Assembly (NCBI GenBank): GCA_039707465.1
Contig: CM077643.1
Span: 47,586,605 to 47,650,604, forward strand
Direction of reading: 5' to 3'
Length of the DNA stretch: 64,000 nt
Source of the DNA: Rhabdophis nuchalis
Taxonomy: Eukaryota; Chordata; Lepidosauria; Squamata; Natricidae
Part shown: positions 21,762 to 32,699 of the stretch, piece by piece
Layout of the letters: each line of letters begins with the position of its first letter
Position numbering within the stretch: the first letter of the stretch is position 1
The notes under the pieces: generated by a model
The model's input: the letters and a program-made list of their open reading frames with translations, nothing else
Told to the model about the DNA's origin: nothing
Database searches by the model: none
Translations under genes and position numbers: made by a program

Positions 21762-22010
21762 ATAATAATAATAATAATAATAATATTTTATTTTATATAC
21801 CGCGTCCTCTCCCCAAGGGGACTCGGAGCGGTGCACAGGGAAAGATTAAAACACATAAAATATATATACAAAAATAGATACAATAAAGTAAAAACAAATT
21901 AAATTTAATTGTCCCTGCACTAAAATCCCCATATTAAAACTAGTGTTCCCTAAACCCTAAAGGTAGAGACTAACCTAGGCCAGCCAAGCAGAAAAAGTAT
22001 GTTTTTAAGT
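21762..22010 (-). mobile_element. L2-like LINE 3' UTR
   Basis: An (AAT)n tail at 21762-21785 is followed by the antisense of 'ctccgagtccccttggggag' and 'ctgtgcaccgc', then an AT-rich UTR to 'ggccagccaagcagaaaaag'. Only the last codons of the ORF remain. Confidence 0.72.
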
Positions 22011-22146
22011 TAGTTGGCTCCTGTTGCTGTCAACTGCTCTTCTGACATGACAGCCTCTTGATCTGTTTTGTGGTGGGGTTGATGAAGAAGAAAGTGCTTT
22101 ACCAGCTGTTAGCTGACGGTAAGGCTCATGCTGCCAGCTCTGCCGA

Positions 22147-22650
22147 GTGTTAGTTATCATCTTCAAGGTGTTAGTTATCATCTTCAAAGCGCTCCATGGC
22201 TCGGGACCTAGCTATCTGCGAGATCGGATCCTGCCCCACACATCCTCACGACCGATTCGCTCCCACAGAGAGGGACTTCTCCGGGTGCCGTCCACTAGAC
22301 TTTGTCAGCGGGCGACGCCCAGGGGAAGGGCCTTCTCTGTGGCGGGCCCGGCCCTCTGGAACGACCTTCCCCCTGATATTAGAACGACCACTGACCTCCG
22401 CTCCTTCCGTGCAAAATTGAAGACCTATTTCTTTCGACTGGCCGGCCTTGAATAGTTCTCTCTGTCTATTGATTCCAAATATTCTAATGGGTTCTTAATC
22501 TTAATTATTTTTAGCACGGGTAACACTGTTTAATTCTATTTTAAAGTATGTATTTTGTATTTATTGTATATTGTTTTTAGCTTCTCCTGTGCACCGCCCC
22601 GGGTCCCTGTGGGGAGAGGGTGCGGTTAATAAATTTGAATTTGAATTTGA
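22147..22650 (+). mobile_element. L2-like LINE 3' end with open ORF tail
   Basis: A 102-aa frame (22147-22455) carries ALHGSGPSYLRDRILP, RAFSVAGPALWNDLPPDIR and LKTYFFRLAGLE, the C-terminal region of the ORF, followed by a UTR ending 'aataaatttgaatttgaatt'. Its first ~25 nt are duplicated ('gttagttatcatcttcaa', 22147 and 22171). It is nearly the inverse twin of 28947-29433. Confidence 0.75.
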
Positions 22651-22852
22651 GTGTGAGGCTTCCCTTTTCAGCTCATCCACATTTGGTTTGCTGAAATCTG
22701 CTCCTCCTTCAATATTAGTCACCTATTAAGTTTTATAGTTTGTTCTGGCAGCTGCAAATTCTTCCTTTCTGTCCTCCCACAAAACACAAACATGTCTCCA
22801 ATCCAAACAAGTATTAGAAGCACATATGCATAGTTTGTAGCTGGAAAAAAGA

Positions 22853-23127
22853 CAGTGGTGGGATCCTGCCGGTTTAACAACCATTTCGGTGGTCGTGTGC
22901 TTGGCACGCACGTGTGTGCAGTTTTAACAAAACTTACCTTCCATGTTACTTCTGGGGAGTAACACAGCTGAGGCACAGCAGAATCAGCTGAGAGGAAATA
23001 GGTAAGTAAAGAGCAGGGGCAGGCAGCCTCACATGATCGGTGGAACAAACTGGTTCGCTCCCCAGCTGATCGTCGTAGCTACCGGTTCGCCCAAACCGGT
23101 CCGAACCTGGCTGAATTTTACCCCTGC
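22853..23127. mobile_element. hAT MITE, TIR CAGTGGTGGGATCC
   Basis: It begins CAGTGGTGGGATCCTGCCGG and ends CTGAATTTTACCCCTG, with 'accggttcgcccaaaccggt' near the right end. Flanks do not give a clear TSD. Confidence 0.65.
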
Positions 23128-23129
23128 TT

Positions 23130-23810
23130 AAAGTCCCATGGAAGGAAGAGCTTATGATGGCCACTGCAAGGTCTTCCTTTCACAGGGAGACATAGATTCC
23201 AACAATCCTCCTCTCCTTTTGGAGAAGATTCCTAACAAGTGGTTACAACAGGATGCAGTTCCTGATCCTGAAGAAATAAAATTTCTAGATCTCAAAGAAG
23301 TCCTCAGAAGCACACATGACAGTCTGGACTAATCAATTGTTTTTTCTAATTGATGGCTTACAGATGATTTCTGAGCGAATACAGTCTCTGGAGCTGATGG
23401 CTCTTCATGCCCAACAACAGTAGAACTTGCTGTGGTTCTCCATTCCAAGGATCCATCCACTTGCTTACTTGAAGCACCGCAAAAGCTCTTCTGAAGCTCT
23501 CAATGGAGGCAGGGAGAAGTATAATCAGATGATCAGCTAAGTAAATTACTTTCGTGAACACCAGAAAGGGTAAACATAATAAAATTAGGACAATGTTTGA
23601 ATAATGTTGGGTTGAGTTTCTTAAAAACAGGCTTTCTATAGCATTAAAAGAGGAGAAGCTCCACATTGTTGAAGTTGGCATTATCAAGACAACTGGTAAA
23701 TATTATGGTCAGCTGAAAAGTAGGAAAAATCAGAAGCAAAAAGAGATACATGACAGCAATGTGGCAGCTTCCAGAATTTTGTCAGCAAACCTTTTCTGAG
23801 GAGGATTAAT
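23130..23810. other. no recognisable feature
   Basis: Apparently unique; open frames on both strands lack motifs. Confidence 0.4.
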
Positions 23811-23817
23811 CTTGGAC

Positions 23818-23882
23818 AGTATTTCTCAACCTTGGCAACTTTAAGATGTGTGGACTTCAACTCCCAGAATCCTCTAGCCAGC
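23818..23882. mobile_element. hAT palindromic MITE single arm
   Basis: One arm ('caaccttggcaactttaag' and 'gtggacttcaactcccagaa') of the palindromic hAT family. Confidence 0.6.
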
Positions 23883-23987
23883 ATCGCTTGGACACCAGAC
23901 CAGTTCTAAGCTTCATAATTTAAGAAGAAGACTGACAGATGGGAAGAACTCCAAAATAAGGTGGCAAGAATGAAGTAGGAAGAAGGC

Positions 23988-24234
23988 CAGAGGTAGTATT
24001 TAGTTGGTTCAGACCGATTTGGGCAAACCGGTAGCGGAGATCACCCACCCGCCCCAGCACTATGCCGTCCTACTGAGCCACATTTCGAGACCGGGTGCAT
24101 GCACGGAAGGTGCGTGCGCAAGCAAAACGCATGCACGGAAGGCCAGGCGCATGTGCATAAGGTGTACATGAAGGGAGAGAGCGCGGGGGACAGGGGGGAG
24201 ATCCAGTGGTAAAAATAAATTAAACCCACCACTG
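23988..24234. mobile_element. hAT MITE, TIR CAGAGGTAG
   Basis: It begins CAGAGGTAGTATTTAG and ends TAAACCCACCACTG. Flanks aagaaggc (23980-23987) and aagacggc (24235-24242) make a 7/8 TSD. Confidence 0.76.
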
Positions 24235-24465
24235 AAGACGGCCTGGTTTGAGGAGCAAAGAATCAACTAATTTATTCTATTGTATTTTAACTTTTGCCTA
24301 GAATGGGGTAAAGGAATTTTTTTTTTCCTGGCAATGTGAGGACAGTGATTTTTGTAGTGGGATTGCAGTTCTGATCCATATCTTAATCTATGCATTTTAA
24401 AACCTTAAGAGAAAATAAAATGAATTTTAATTATTTTAATGATAAGCAATACACTAGGTATCAAC

Positions 24466-24706
24466 CAGTGGTCCTACCAGTTTGGACCAGTTCAGCTGAA
24501 CCGATAGTGGTTTGGTAGCCTGGGCAATTGGAACTGGCAGCGACCAAGACCTGCCATGCCCCCGAACCAGTTCTCCGGGCGACGCCATAGGCAGCACCAT
24601 CTTGGTTCTTGCTTTTGTGCATGCGCAGAACAATTTTTATTGCACTGCACATGCGCGCACAACACACAAGCAAACCGGCAGTAGCGCCTGCCAGAACTCA
24701 CCCCTG
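24466..24706. mobile_element. hAT MITE
   Basis: It begins CAGTGGTCCTACCAG and ends CCAGAACTCACCCCTG, with a 6/8 TSD gtatcaac/gtaccatc. The CpG-containing middle is noncoding. Confidence 0.68.
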
Positions 24707-24730
24707 GTACCATCTTTCTAACTAACTAAT

Positions 24731-24885
24731 TGTTGTGGTCCACCAGCGGCCTGTGGAATTGATAACAGAGTCGGACAGTGAGGAGGCTGGGGAAAAACAC
24801 GGGCCAGTCAGAACACCGCCCTGAGTCCTTCGGGAGTAGGGCGGTATAAAAAACCAATAAAACCTAAACCTAACACTAATAATTT
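24731..24885 (+). mobile_element. chimeric LTR-like fragment plus L2-like tail
   Basis: 24731-24814 ('ttgttgtggtcc', then codons like ELITESDSEEAG) is homologous to the start of 53377-53835. From 24815, 'accgccctgagtccttcggg' is an L2-type 3' terminus ending in 'aataaaac'. Confidence 0.45.
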
Positions 24886-24889
24886 ATAT

Positions 24890-25535
24890 TAGGTTTTCCA
24901 GATCTGATGCTCTCCGTAACTGTTTATTTCACATAATTCTTCAGACTTGGCAATATTTTGGGTTTGATTTTTTTTTTCAGAATTCCAGCTAAGGGCCCTC
25001 TTTGGCTCTCTATGTCTCTGCCCCTGTCCCAGTTGCAGTCTGCATATTATGGATTTGATAGCCAGCCATGGAATTCAATTATTTTGGAACTAATGTTGTG
25101 CTGCTAGTTTTTCTTTAAATTTGTTGTCAAGATCAGCTGGCCATTACAACTTGCATAATTTCTTTTGCTAGTATCAGGCCCCAATTTCTACAAATCCAAA
25201 TGGTTTGCTCATGTATGGATGTACACACACCAAAATGTGTATTCAGTTGTTATGCTTGTTATAATATTTGAATGATCAAAACTACTCTGGATAGGAAATA
25301 TTTTCCACTATTCATTATTGTTTATATCTGTTTACCAGATCATTTTTGTTGATTGGTATTATTCTTGTTGCCAGAAGATGGCAGTAATATTTAAACTTTT
25401 CTTTCCTGGCTGACTTAATTGGCTTCATTTGGGCCTGAAAACTGCTCCCTCAAATACTTCCACAAGAGGACTCAAAAAGCCAAATCATTTTAGCACCCGG
25501 GTTTTTCTTGTGCCCCACCTTCCGCTCACAATTAG
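24890..25535. other. no recognisable feature
   Basis: Apparently unique AT-rich sequence. Confidence 0.4.
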
Positions 25536-25538
25536 AGG

Positions 25539-26152
25539 TCGTCCTTGACTTACATCCATTCATTTAGTGACCATTCAATGTTACAACAGTACTAAAAGGG
25601 ACTTATGACCAACGTTCACAAAACCATTGCAATATCCCCAATGGGCACGTGATTGAAATTCAGAAACTTACCATGTTTTCCCAAAAATAAGTCAGGGTCT
25701 CATTTTCTTTTGTCACCCCCCCCCCCAAAATAAGAGCTTGGCCTTATTTTCGGGGAGGTGTTATTATTTTTGAGGTGCAGGAGGCAGCGAGCGTGGTCAC
25801 CTCATGGCTGCTGCTGTGCTGAAATATTTTCAGGGGAGGGCTTATTTTAGTGCATGCGCTCAAAAGCCCGATTGGGCTTATTATCCATTAAGATCCTATT
25901 TTCAGGGAAACAGGGTAGCAATTGGCATGTATTTATGATGGTTGCAGTGACTTGTGATTCCCTTTTGCAACATTTTGACAAGCAACGTCAAGGGGAAGCC
26001 AGATTTACTTAACAACTGTATTCCTAACTTAGCTATTCCAGTGATTCATTTAACAACTGTGGCAAGAAAAGTTGCAAAATGGGGCAACTCGTTTCACAAC
26101 CATTTTGCTTACCAACATAAATTTTGGGATCTATTGCGATCCTAAGTCGAGA
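25539..26152. mobile_element. Tc1/mariner-like MITE containing a nested mariner MITE
   Basis: The left terminus 'aggtcgtccttgacttaca' and right terminus 'tcctaagtcgagagctat' are inverse. The body repeats 'gtggcaagaaaagttgc' and 'ttaacaactgt' phrases of the family. The element is interrupted at 25681-25915. Confidence 0.62.
25681..25915. mobile_element. mariner-type MITE nested in a Tc1-like MITE
   Basis: The left end CCATGTTTTCCCAAAAATAAG is the inverse of 'cctattttcagggaaacaggg'. TA dinucleotides flank both sides (25679-25680, 25916-25917). A C run lies near 25717. A related copy is at 30473. Confidence 0.75.
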
Positions 26153-26155
26153 GCT

Positions 26156-26504
26156 ATCTGCGTTACTTTAGAAGGAAGCCCAGGACTACGTTTTCTCATC
26201 TCTGTCCCTACAAAGGCAGATGGATGGGATTTGAGAGGCTTTTGGGAAGTCCTTGGAAGTATAACAACTGAAGATAGGGCGAGGGGGTCGAGCATTCATC
26301 TCTGTAATTGCTAGAAGTTGAGTCCAAGTCAAAACAATTCTTTCTCTCACTTTTCTTCCTCTTAAAACATCCTTTTACAACAGCTCCTACATTTCTTAAG
26401 TGAACCAACAAACTTGTCAGTTTTGATAATTCTTTGGTACATGAGCTGTTTGATATCAGAAACTCACTTTAACTAGGCTACCGTATCATAATTGCAGCAG
26501 TAAG
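26156..26504. other. no recognisable feature
   Basis: Apparently unique sequence. Confidence 0.4.
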
Positions 26505-27266
26505 ATGGAGTTTTGCTATATAAAATGAGAGTTGGAACTATTAGGAAGGGTATAGAAAATAAGTCAGCAAGTGTCATTCTTCCTCTTTATAAATCTATGG
26601 TGAGGCCCCATCTGGAGTATTGTGTACAGTTCTGGTCACCATACCTTCAGAAGGATATTATGGAAATGGAAAAGGTGCAGAGGAGGGCAACCAGAATGAT
26701 TAGGGGACTGGAACACCTTCCTTGCCATCTGAGGCTGCAACGGCTCGGCCTGTTCACTCTAGAACGACGGCGCCTGAGAGGTGACCTGATTGAAGTCTAT
26801 AAAATCATGCACGGTGTGGACAAAGTAGAAAAGGAAAAACTGTTTTCCCTATCGCACAACACTAGAACTAGGGGGCACTCCATGAAACTTTTAATAGCTA
26901 GACCTCAAACAAATAAGAGGAAGTACTTTTTCACCCAGAGGATCACTGGTCTATGGAACTCCCTACCAGAAGAAGTGGTGACAGCTGTCAGCCTCGACAC
27001 CTTTAAGAAAGGATTAGACGAGTTCATGGAGAACAAGGGTATCAATGGCTATCATGATGGATGCCTAAGGACACCCTCCGGGTTGGAGAGATAGCCAGGA
27101 TATCTCTCAATGCCATTTGCAGGGAATCATAAGCAGGTGAAGACATCTGCTTGGGAATACCCCGAAGCAAATGGTGAGCCACTGTGTGAGACAGAATGCT
27201 GGACTGGATGGGCTGTGGCCTGTTCCAGCAAGGCTATTCTTATGTTCTTATGTTTTTATTGCATCA
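26505..27266 (+). mobile_element. CR1 LINE, second family, open ORF2 tail
   Basis: A 193-aa frame (26513-27094) carries the CR1 ORF2 C-terminus: MVRPHLEYCVQFWSPYLQKD, VQRRATRMIRGLEHL, ERRRLRGDLIEVYKIMHG, ITGLWNSLPEEVV. The 3' UTR contains 'gctggactggatgggctg' and ends in the 8-bp CR1 repeat TTCTTATG (27238-27254). It differs from the snake CR1 copies elsewhere by sequence and by this tail. It is 5' truncated near 26505; I see no TSD. Confidence 0.85.
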
Positions 27267-27344
27267 GTTCACTTGAGCTACCAGCATATTCAGTAGAGTT
27301 ACTTGGGAATCAATAAGTTGTGGTGGGAACAGAATTTATAAAAT

Positions 27345-27735
27345 AAATAAATGACTCGACTTCTGGTTTCCGAGACTCGACTTCCGGTTTCCGAAGGCGA
27401 CAGACATGCTTCGTCTGCCACTTGTTTTCCTGGTGGGCCCCCTTGGGGGAACAGGGGATTCTGGAGGAACCCCCTGCTGTAAGGGGTGGCAAGTTGGGAG
27501 CCCCCAAATCGGCGGTGGCCGGTCGGACACTCCCAACAACACCCTAGGAGCTGGGAAGCAGAAGGGAGGGGCAAGCTTGCAAGCTTGCCCCTTCACCAGA
27601 TGGATCTCGGGAGAAACAAATCAAATTGAAAGAGTAGTGAAAATGCCGGTGCTGGAAGGCTCTCCCTACGCTTCTGAATCACTGAAGGAGGACAACTAAC
27701 AGATCATTGTGAGTTCCAGTTCAATCAATTTATAT
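27345..27735 (+). repeat. GC-rich block, possible L1 5' UTR relic
   Basis: A 19-bp direct duplication opens it ('gactcgacttctggtttccg' twice, one change). The remainder is GC-rich with a 64-codon and longer open frames but no domain. It resembles, from memory, GC-rich 5' ends of squamate L1 elements. The call is weak. Confidence 0.25.
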
Positions 27736-27736
27736 T

Positions 27737-28112
27737 GAAAAAGTTTTATTGGTTTTACATTTTTCTATAGGGTAGGGTAAGGGATACAAAGAAATTTTGA
27801 GAGCATTCACGTCAGAGTCGTCGGCCCTTCCGAGACCTCAAAATACACAATAAAAAGATAACAAAAAAAAGCATTTTTCATAACACTACAAGGTAAAAGC
27901 AAGTACATATACCTAAATTCTCAATTCCATGCTGTCAGACATTTACAAAAAATCCAGATACAGATATTATGCAAAATTGTTCAGAAAAATCAAGGCAAAG
28001 TTATTTTTTCGATCTAAGTCTCTTGGCTATTGTATCTTCTTTTTCTCCTCCCTGGCCCCGAGCGGGCGGGGCCGTGGCCCCCTCCGTCCCCCCTGGATCT
28101 TCCCCCAGGGGA
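27737..28112 (-). mobile_element. L1-like ORF1-only element, copy B (3' end)
   Basis: Antisense copy of the 3' end of copy A: 'attgaaaaagttttattggt' at its 3' terminus, then the 3' UTR, then codons for the basic KRLRSKK-like ORF1 end and the Gly/Pro-rich tail. It is 5' truncated at ~28112 beside a small palindrome 'gatcttcccccaggggaaga'. It faces copy C head to head. Confidence 0.65.
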
Positions 28113-28153
28113 AGATCTTCCCCCATTTCTTTTACCATTTTTGAACTGAGACA

Positions 28154-28764
28154 ATGACTTTCAGAAAACCACCCATGGGGAAATCAACATCTGCCCCCCC
28201 TTCAACAACGTCTAGCCCAAGCATGCAACAATCAAAAATTACTTCACTACTACAGAAAGAAACTTCTGGAGAGAGTTCGCAGGAATTGTTGGTTACTCAA
28301 ATGTTCCAGGAACTTATGAGAAATATGAACGAACTGCGGAAAGAAATGTCAGACTTTAAAATGGGGCTCAGAGAAACGTAACAAAGTGTAACAGAAAATA
28401 AACAAAAAACTACGGAGCTGGAGGGTGAGGTAACCGAGATGGGGAAAGAGGTTAAATAAATTCGAAGGGAAAATTTAGGATTAGAAACTTATATGTCTAA
28501 AATAGAATTTGAAAGAATGTCTTTTTTTCTCAGGTGCAGAATATACCAGAGACAGAAAATGAAGATCTTAAAGATGTTATGAGTACAATATTAGCAGAAT
28601 ACCTTAAAACAGATAAGGAACGACTCTGGTGGGACATGGACCTGGTTTATAGAATTAATTCAACTTATGCTAGAATTAACAATGTCCCAAGAGAGGTTCA
28701 TGTTAAATTTATCAGGAAGTCCATGAGGGATGGGATACTGGGGCCCAAAGGGGGGGACCTTTAA
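28154..28764 (+). pseudogene. L1 ORF1p-like protein, N-terminal and RRM-like part, broken
   Basis: Open pieces 28154-28381 and 28534-28764 encode a Ser/Thr/Pro-rich N-terminus, a helix with heptad character (MFQELMRNMNELRKEM), and an RRM-like part (DLVYRINSTYARINNVPREV, VKFIRKSMRDGIL). They are separated by stop codons and a frame change. The order matches copy A where they overlap and supplies the coiled-coil-like segment missing there. Confidence 0.6.
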
Positions 28765-28850
28765 AATATCGACAAAGAAATAACCATATTGAAACAAATT
28801 CCAAAAAAAAATCAGAGAAATAAGGAGGAAATATTCCTTCTTGTTGAATT

Positions 28851-28910
28851 TAATTTAATTTAATATTTAAATTTCTATACCGCCCTTCTCCATTCCGGGA
28901 CTCAGAAGAA
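28851..28910 (-). mobile_element. L2-like LINE tail, very short insertion
   Basis: Only ~60 bp: (AATTT)n followed by 'ctataccgcccttctcc' and 'gggactcag', the antisense L2-type terminus. It splits the ORF1 relic of copy C. Confidence 0.55.
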
Positions 28911-28946
28911 ATTATATAAGAAAGGAATATGGTTTAAATGGTTCAA

Positions 28947-29433
28947 ATCAAATCAAATTCGGATTTATTAACCGCACCCTCTCCCCACAGGGACCCGGGG
29001 CGGTGCACAGGAGAAACTAAAAACAATATAGAATAAATACAAAATACATACTTAAAACATAATTAAATAGTGTTACCCGTGCTAAAACTGATTAAGAACC
29101 CATTAAAATACATTTGGAATCAATGGACAGAGAGAATTATTCAAGGCCGGCCAGTCGAAAGAAATAGGTCTTCAATTTCGTACGGAAGGAGCGGAGGTCA
29201 GTGGTCGTTCTGATATCAGGGGGAAGGTCGTTCCAGAGGGCCGGGCCCGCCACAGAGAGAGCCCTTCCCCTGGGCGTCGCCCGCTGACAAAGTCTAGTGG
29301 ACGGCACCCGGAGAAGTCCCTCTCTGTGGGAGCGAATCGGTCGTGAGGATGTATGGGGCAGGATCCGATCTCGCAGATAGCTAGGTCCCGTGCCATGGAG
29401 CGCTTTGAAGATGATAATTAACACCATTTCCAG
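28947..29433 (-). mobile_element. L2-like LINE 3' end nested in copy C
   Basis: Antisense of the same 3' end as 22147-22650, with a 96-aa open frame (29427-29137) containing RAFSVAGPALWNDLPPDIR. It is inserted in copy C between GIWFKWF and the next ORF1 segment, so it postdates that element. Confidence 0.78.
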
Positions 29434-29875
29434 AGGGAATGCTGATCTTCATGGAGGGGGGTAGGACAAAAATTAAAACATTAACTGAGGCAGATGCCTT
29501 TATTCTTCCCTCCTAGAGGAAAAGGACAGCATTACACAAGACTTGGGAACGAAGGGAACCACAGTGCCACCTGGTGACAGGGAAGAAGAAACGATAGCGA
29601 AAAGGCTTAGATCACAAAAATGATTTTATTTCAAATGTCATTGTAATTGTTGATATAATAGAGAATGGCAAAAAAAGAGATGGTTAAGCACATAGTACAC
29701 AATGTAACAATTTTGTTTGTATTTGTCCTCTATTTTTTAAAAATTGTAAACTTGTGAGGTTTGGGGGGGCTACCAACACCGACATGGGCGCTACCAAAAA
29801 AAATTGTATACCCTATCCCCTTTCCCATATATATTTTGAAAAACCAATAAAAATTTTATACAAAAAAATAATAAT

Positions 29876-30468
29876 TATAAAATAAATATAAATAGCAGGT
29901 TTATAAATGCGTACTTGTCTGGCTGCAAATAAGAACAAAGGAGGCTGCAGCAGACCCAATTTCATTTTATTGATTGATCAATGAATTTGTAAACTGCTCT
30001 GTTCATACAACTCTGTGTAGTGCACAGCAGGCAGGTGCAAACATGATCGAATTGATGCACATGAAAAGAAGCTAATCAAAACACAACATCACATCAAACG
30101 GTTTCTTTCTGTCACACACTTTCTGTCAAACACTTGCTGAAATAACACGCTGGAGCCATTCTCCTTTTCTGCTCCATCCAACATTTGTCAACTTTCTAGG
30201 TGACCATGTGGGGGAAACTTCACAATGTAGAACAGGAGTGTCCAATAAGAAAGTTCAAAGCAGTCAACACTTCTGCAACCACATGCCTGAAGTTTACAAA
30301 TGTTGCACATGTTGTGGCTGTCATCTTGAATTTTTTTTTTGAATATACATTTTGTAGGGTACTACAAAAACCATCTCTGCATGCTAAAAATCCACACACA
30401 TGGAATAAAAGAGATCAAAGTTCTTGTCCTTGACATATTAGCTTTTCACACTTAGTGAGTTACCCTGT
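29876..30468. other. no recognisable feature
   Basis: Apparently unique sequence. Confidence 0.4.
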
Positions 30469-30472
30469 TTCT

Positions 30473-30713
30473 CCAAAAATAAGACCTCCCCAGATAATAA
30501 GCCCAATCAGGTTTTGAGCGCATGCACTAAAATAAGCCCTCCCCTGAAAATAAGCCCTCCCTGAAAATATTGCAACACAGCAGTAGCCATGAGGTGACCA
30601 CGCTCACTGCCTCCTGCACCTCAAAAACAATAAGACCTCCCAAAAATAAGGCCAAGCGCTTATTTCAGGGATCAAAAGAAAACAAGACTCTGTTTTATTT
30701 CCAGAAAACACGG
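30473..30713. mobile_element. mariner-type MITE (second copy)
   Basis: The left end 'ccctgtttctccaaaaataa' and right end 'atttccagaaaacacgg' are imperfect inverses. The body 'cctcccctgaaaataagccc' is an inverse match to 25681-25915. A left TA is present; the right TA appears mutated. Confidence 0.7.
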
Positions 30714-30714
30714 T

Positions 30715-32420
30715 GTCTTGTACTTACAAGCTGCTCAGAGTTAGTTTGGTTGGTGTGGTTTATAAGCCCAGTAAATAGTATACGATCAAAGTATTTATAC
30801 CAAGGAAAGGCTGTACTTATTTGTAATGAGTAACTCACAAGTACATTCTTATGGAAGGAGACTCAAAGGTGTAGTGACAATAGCAGTACTTCTGAAAAAT
30901 GCCTAAAGCTCAGATCTCATCTCCAAAAATGGTTGCTATTTGTTGGTAATGCTTGATGCAAAGCATGTGAAATCCAACAGAGGGTAGTCTAAGATTTCCA
31001 ATGAGTGTTAACTCAAGAATTCTCTCTAGAATACTCCAGCAGTTCTCAACATTTTGCTGACAGGACTTCTGTTTCTTATCAAAAACGTTTGCAGATCATC
31101 ACCTAAGAAAGCCGTTTTGTAATATAGCCTACAGCTGCTGGAAATCAAACCTTTATATCAAGGAATGTTTAAAAAAATGCAGCTATTCTTTGTAATTGAT
31201 GATTAACCAGAGTTCCACTGGATAGCTGGGCAGCCATATCAATGTGTATAATAAGTTCTAAATGAATAAATGGACCACTGGAAAGCCATTGACGGTACAG
31301 TTTAATGCAGGGGTCCCCAAACCTGGCAACTTTAAGACGTGTGGACTTCAACTCCCAGAAGTCTCAGCACAGTACAAGATAAACACACTCCAAGCTCAAC
31401 TTTTTACTTTTATACATTAATATATAACTAGCCATTTCTATCTCAATTCTTAATTTCTTTCTCATGATCCCTGAATGAATTTTGTATCTCATAATAGCTC
31501 TTCTGAAATCCTAAATTTTACATGTTTTTTTTAAAAAAGAGCAACCTATGAATGTAATAAATCAAGTCCTTATAGTAGTTACTCACCTCAATATATATGT
31601 GAAGTTAATTTTTTAAGAGATGCATACACTTTCCAATGTTGAATTGAATTTGTGTTAATAATGCACATACCCCATCTAAATTCAAGGTTAAAAAATACAG
31701 CTTTTTCAACTGTTTAACCTGTTTCATTTATTTTCATTCTGCTTCTTGATCGTTAGCCAATTACAGGACCATAAGAGAACCCTTTCTCTTATCCCACGAC
31801 CTGCTATGTTTGCTCTGGAATCCAGAGTCTTTTTTTAAAGTACCAATAAACAAAATTTCTAAACAACATCTTATTCATATCCAATCTTGTTTTTAGCAAA
31901 TTAAGAAGCAGATGCTTTGAGAATAATCTGTTGCATCATCTTTACCATCTTGAAGTGGCCCTTGCTTTGTTTTGTAGGTCCAGTGGGCAGCTTAAATCTT
32001 AGAATTGGTTAAAATTGGTTTTCTGTTAGATTGCTGATCCTGCTATCTGAGCAAAGTACACACAAAGCTTATACTTTGCACGCCCAGTTAGACCTTTATA
32101 GAGAAACTCAACAGAATGAAAATCAGACTGAATGGATTCCTTCTCTTTTATGCCCTCTAGTCCAACCATTTGCTGGTTTTAACCACAACCATCCTTTTTA
32201 GGGAGGGATGTTTGTCTCAAGGCGAGTGGGGAGACGAGCACAAAGCCCACGTAAGCCTAGCTCGGAAGAAGAAGGAGAGAAAGAAGGAGAGTTAGAGGAA
32301 GAGGAGAAATGTCTCCCTTCTGGGAAGTCAGTAATGAAGTAACTGTCATAGTGGATAAACACGAAACCAGTGATAATCTCTCCATGTTCTCCACAACCAA
32401 AACCATAGAGATAGCAGTTG
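30715..32420. other. no recognisable gene; one hAT arm
   Basis: Mostly unique AT-rich sequence. A single arm of the palindromic hAT family lies at 31308-31361 ('caggggtccccaaacctggc'). No exon found. Confidence 0.4.
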
Positions 32421-32429
32421 GATTAGAGC

Positions 32430-32695
32430 AGTGATGGCGAACCTTTTCAGCACTGAGTGTGCGGGCGCTGGAGCACCAGAAACCCAAAGACTAGCTGACT
32501 GGTGTGTGTGCACCTGCTTTTAAGGCTGTTTATTGCTGTTTTTAGGTCATTTTTGGCTGTTTTTCAGGCCGTTTTCTGGTGCTCTGGCACCCGCAAAGAC
32601 CACCTGGAAACCAGAAGCTGGCGACGGTGTGCGTCCTCACAGAGAGGGCTCTGAGTGCCACCTCTGGCACATGTACCATAGGTTCCTCATCACAG
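32430..32695. mobile_element. hAT MITE, TIR CAGTGATGGCGAACC
   Basis: It begins CAGTGATGGCGAACCTTTT and ends GGTTCCTCATCACAG. Flanks gattagag (32422-32429) and agctagag (32696-32703) agree at 5 of 8, including a central TA. A related element with a perfect TSD is at 45051. Confidence 0.7.
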
Positions 32696-32699
32696 AGCT

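Larger units (their letters stand above)
28116..29872 (+). mobile_element. L1-like ORF1-only element, copy C, carrying two L2-like insertions
   Basis: The start codon region at 28154 (MTFRKPPMGKSTSAPP) may be the true ORF1 N-terminus, absent from copy A. The frame is broken at 28379, 28457 and 28762. Homology continues at 28911-28946 (KKLYKKGIWFKWF) and from 29434, ending KRLRSQK at 29622, then a UTR ending 'ccaataaaaattttatac'. L2-like tails occupy 28851-28910 and 28947-29433. Again no ORF2 separates ORF1 from the 3' UTR. Confidence 0.65.
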
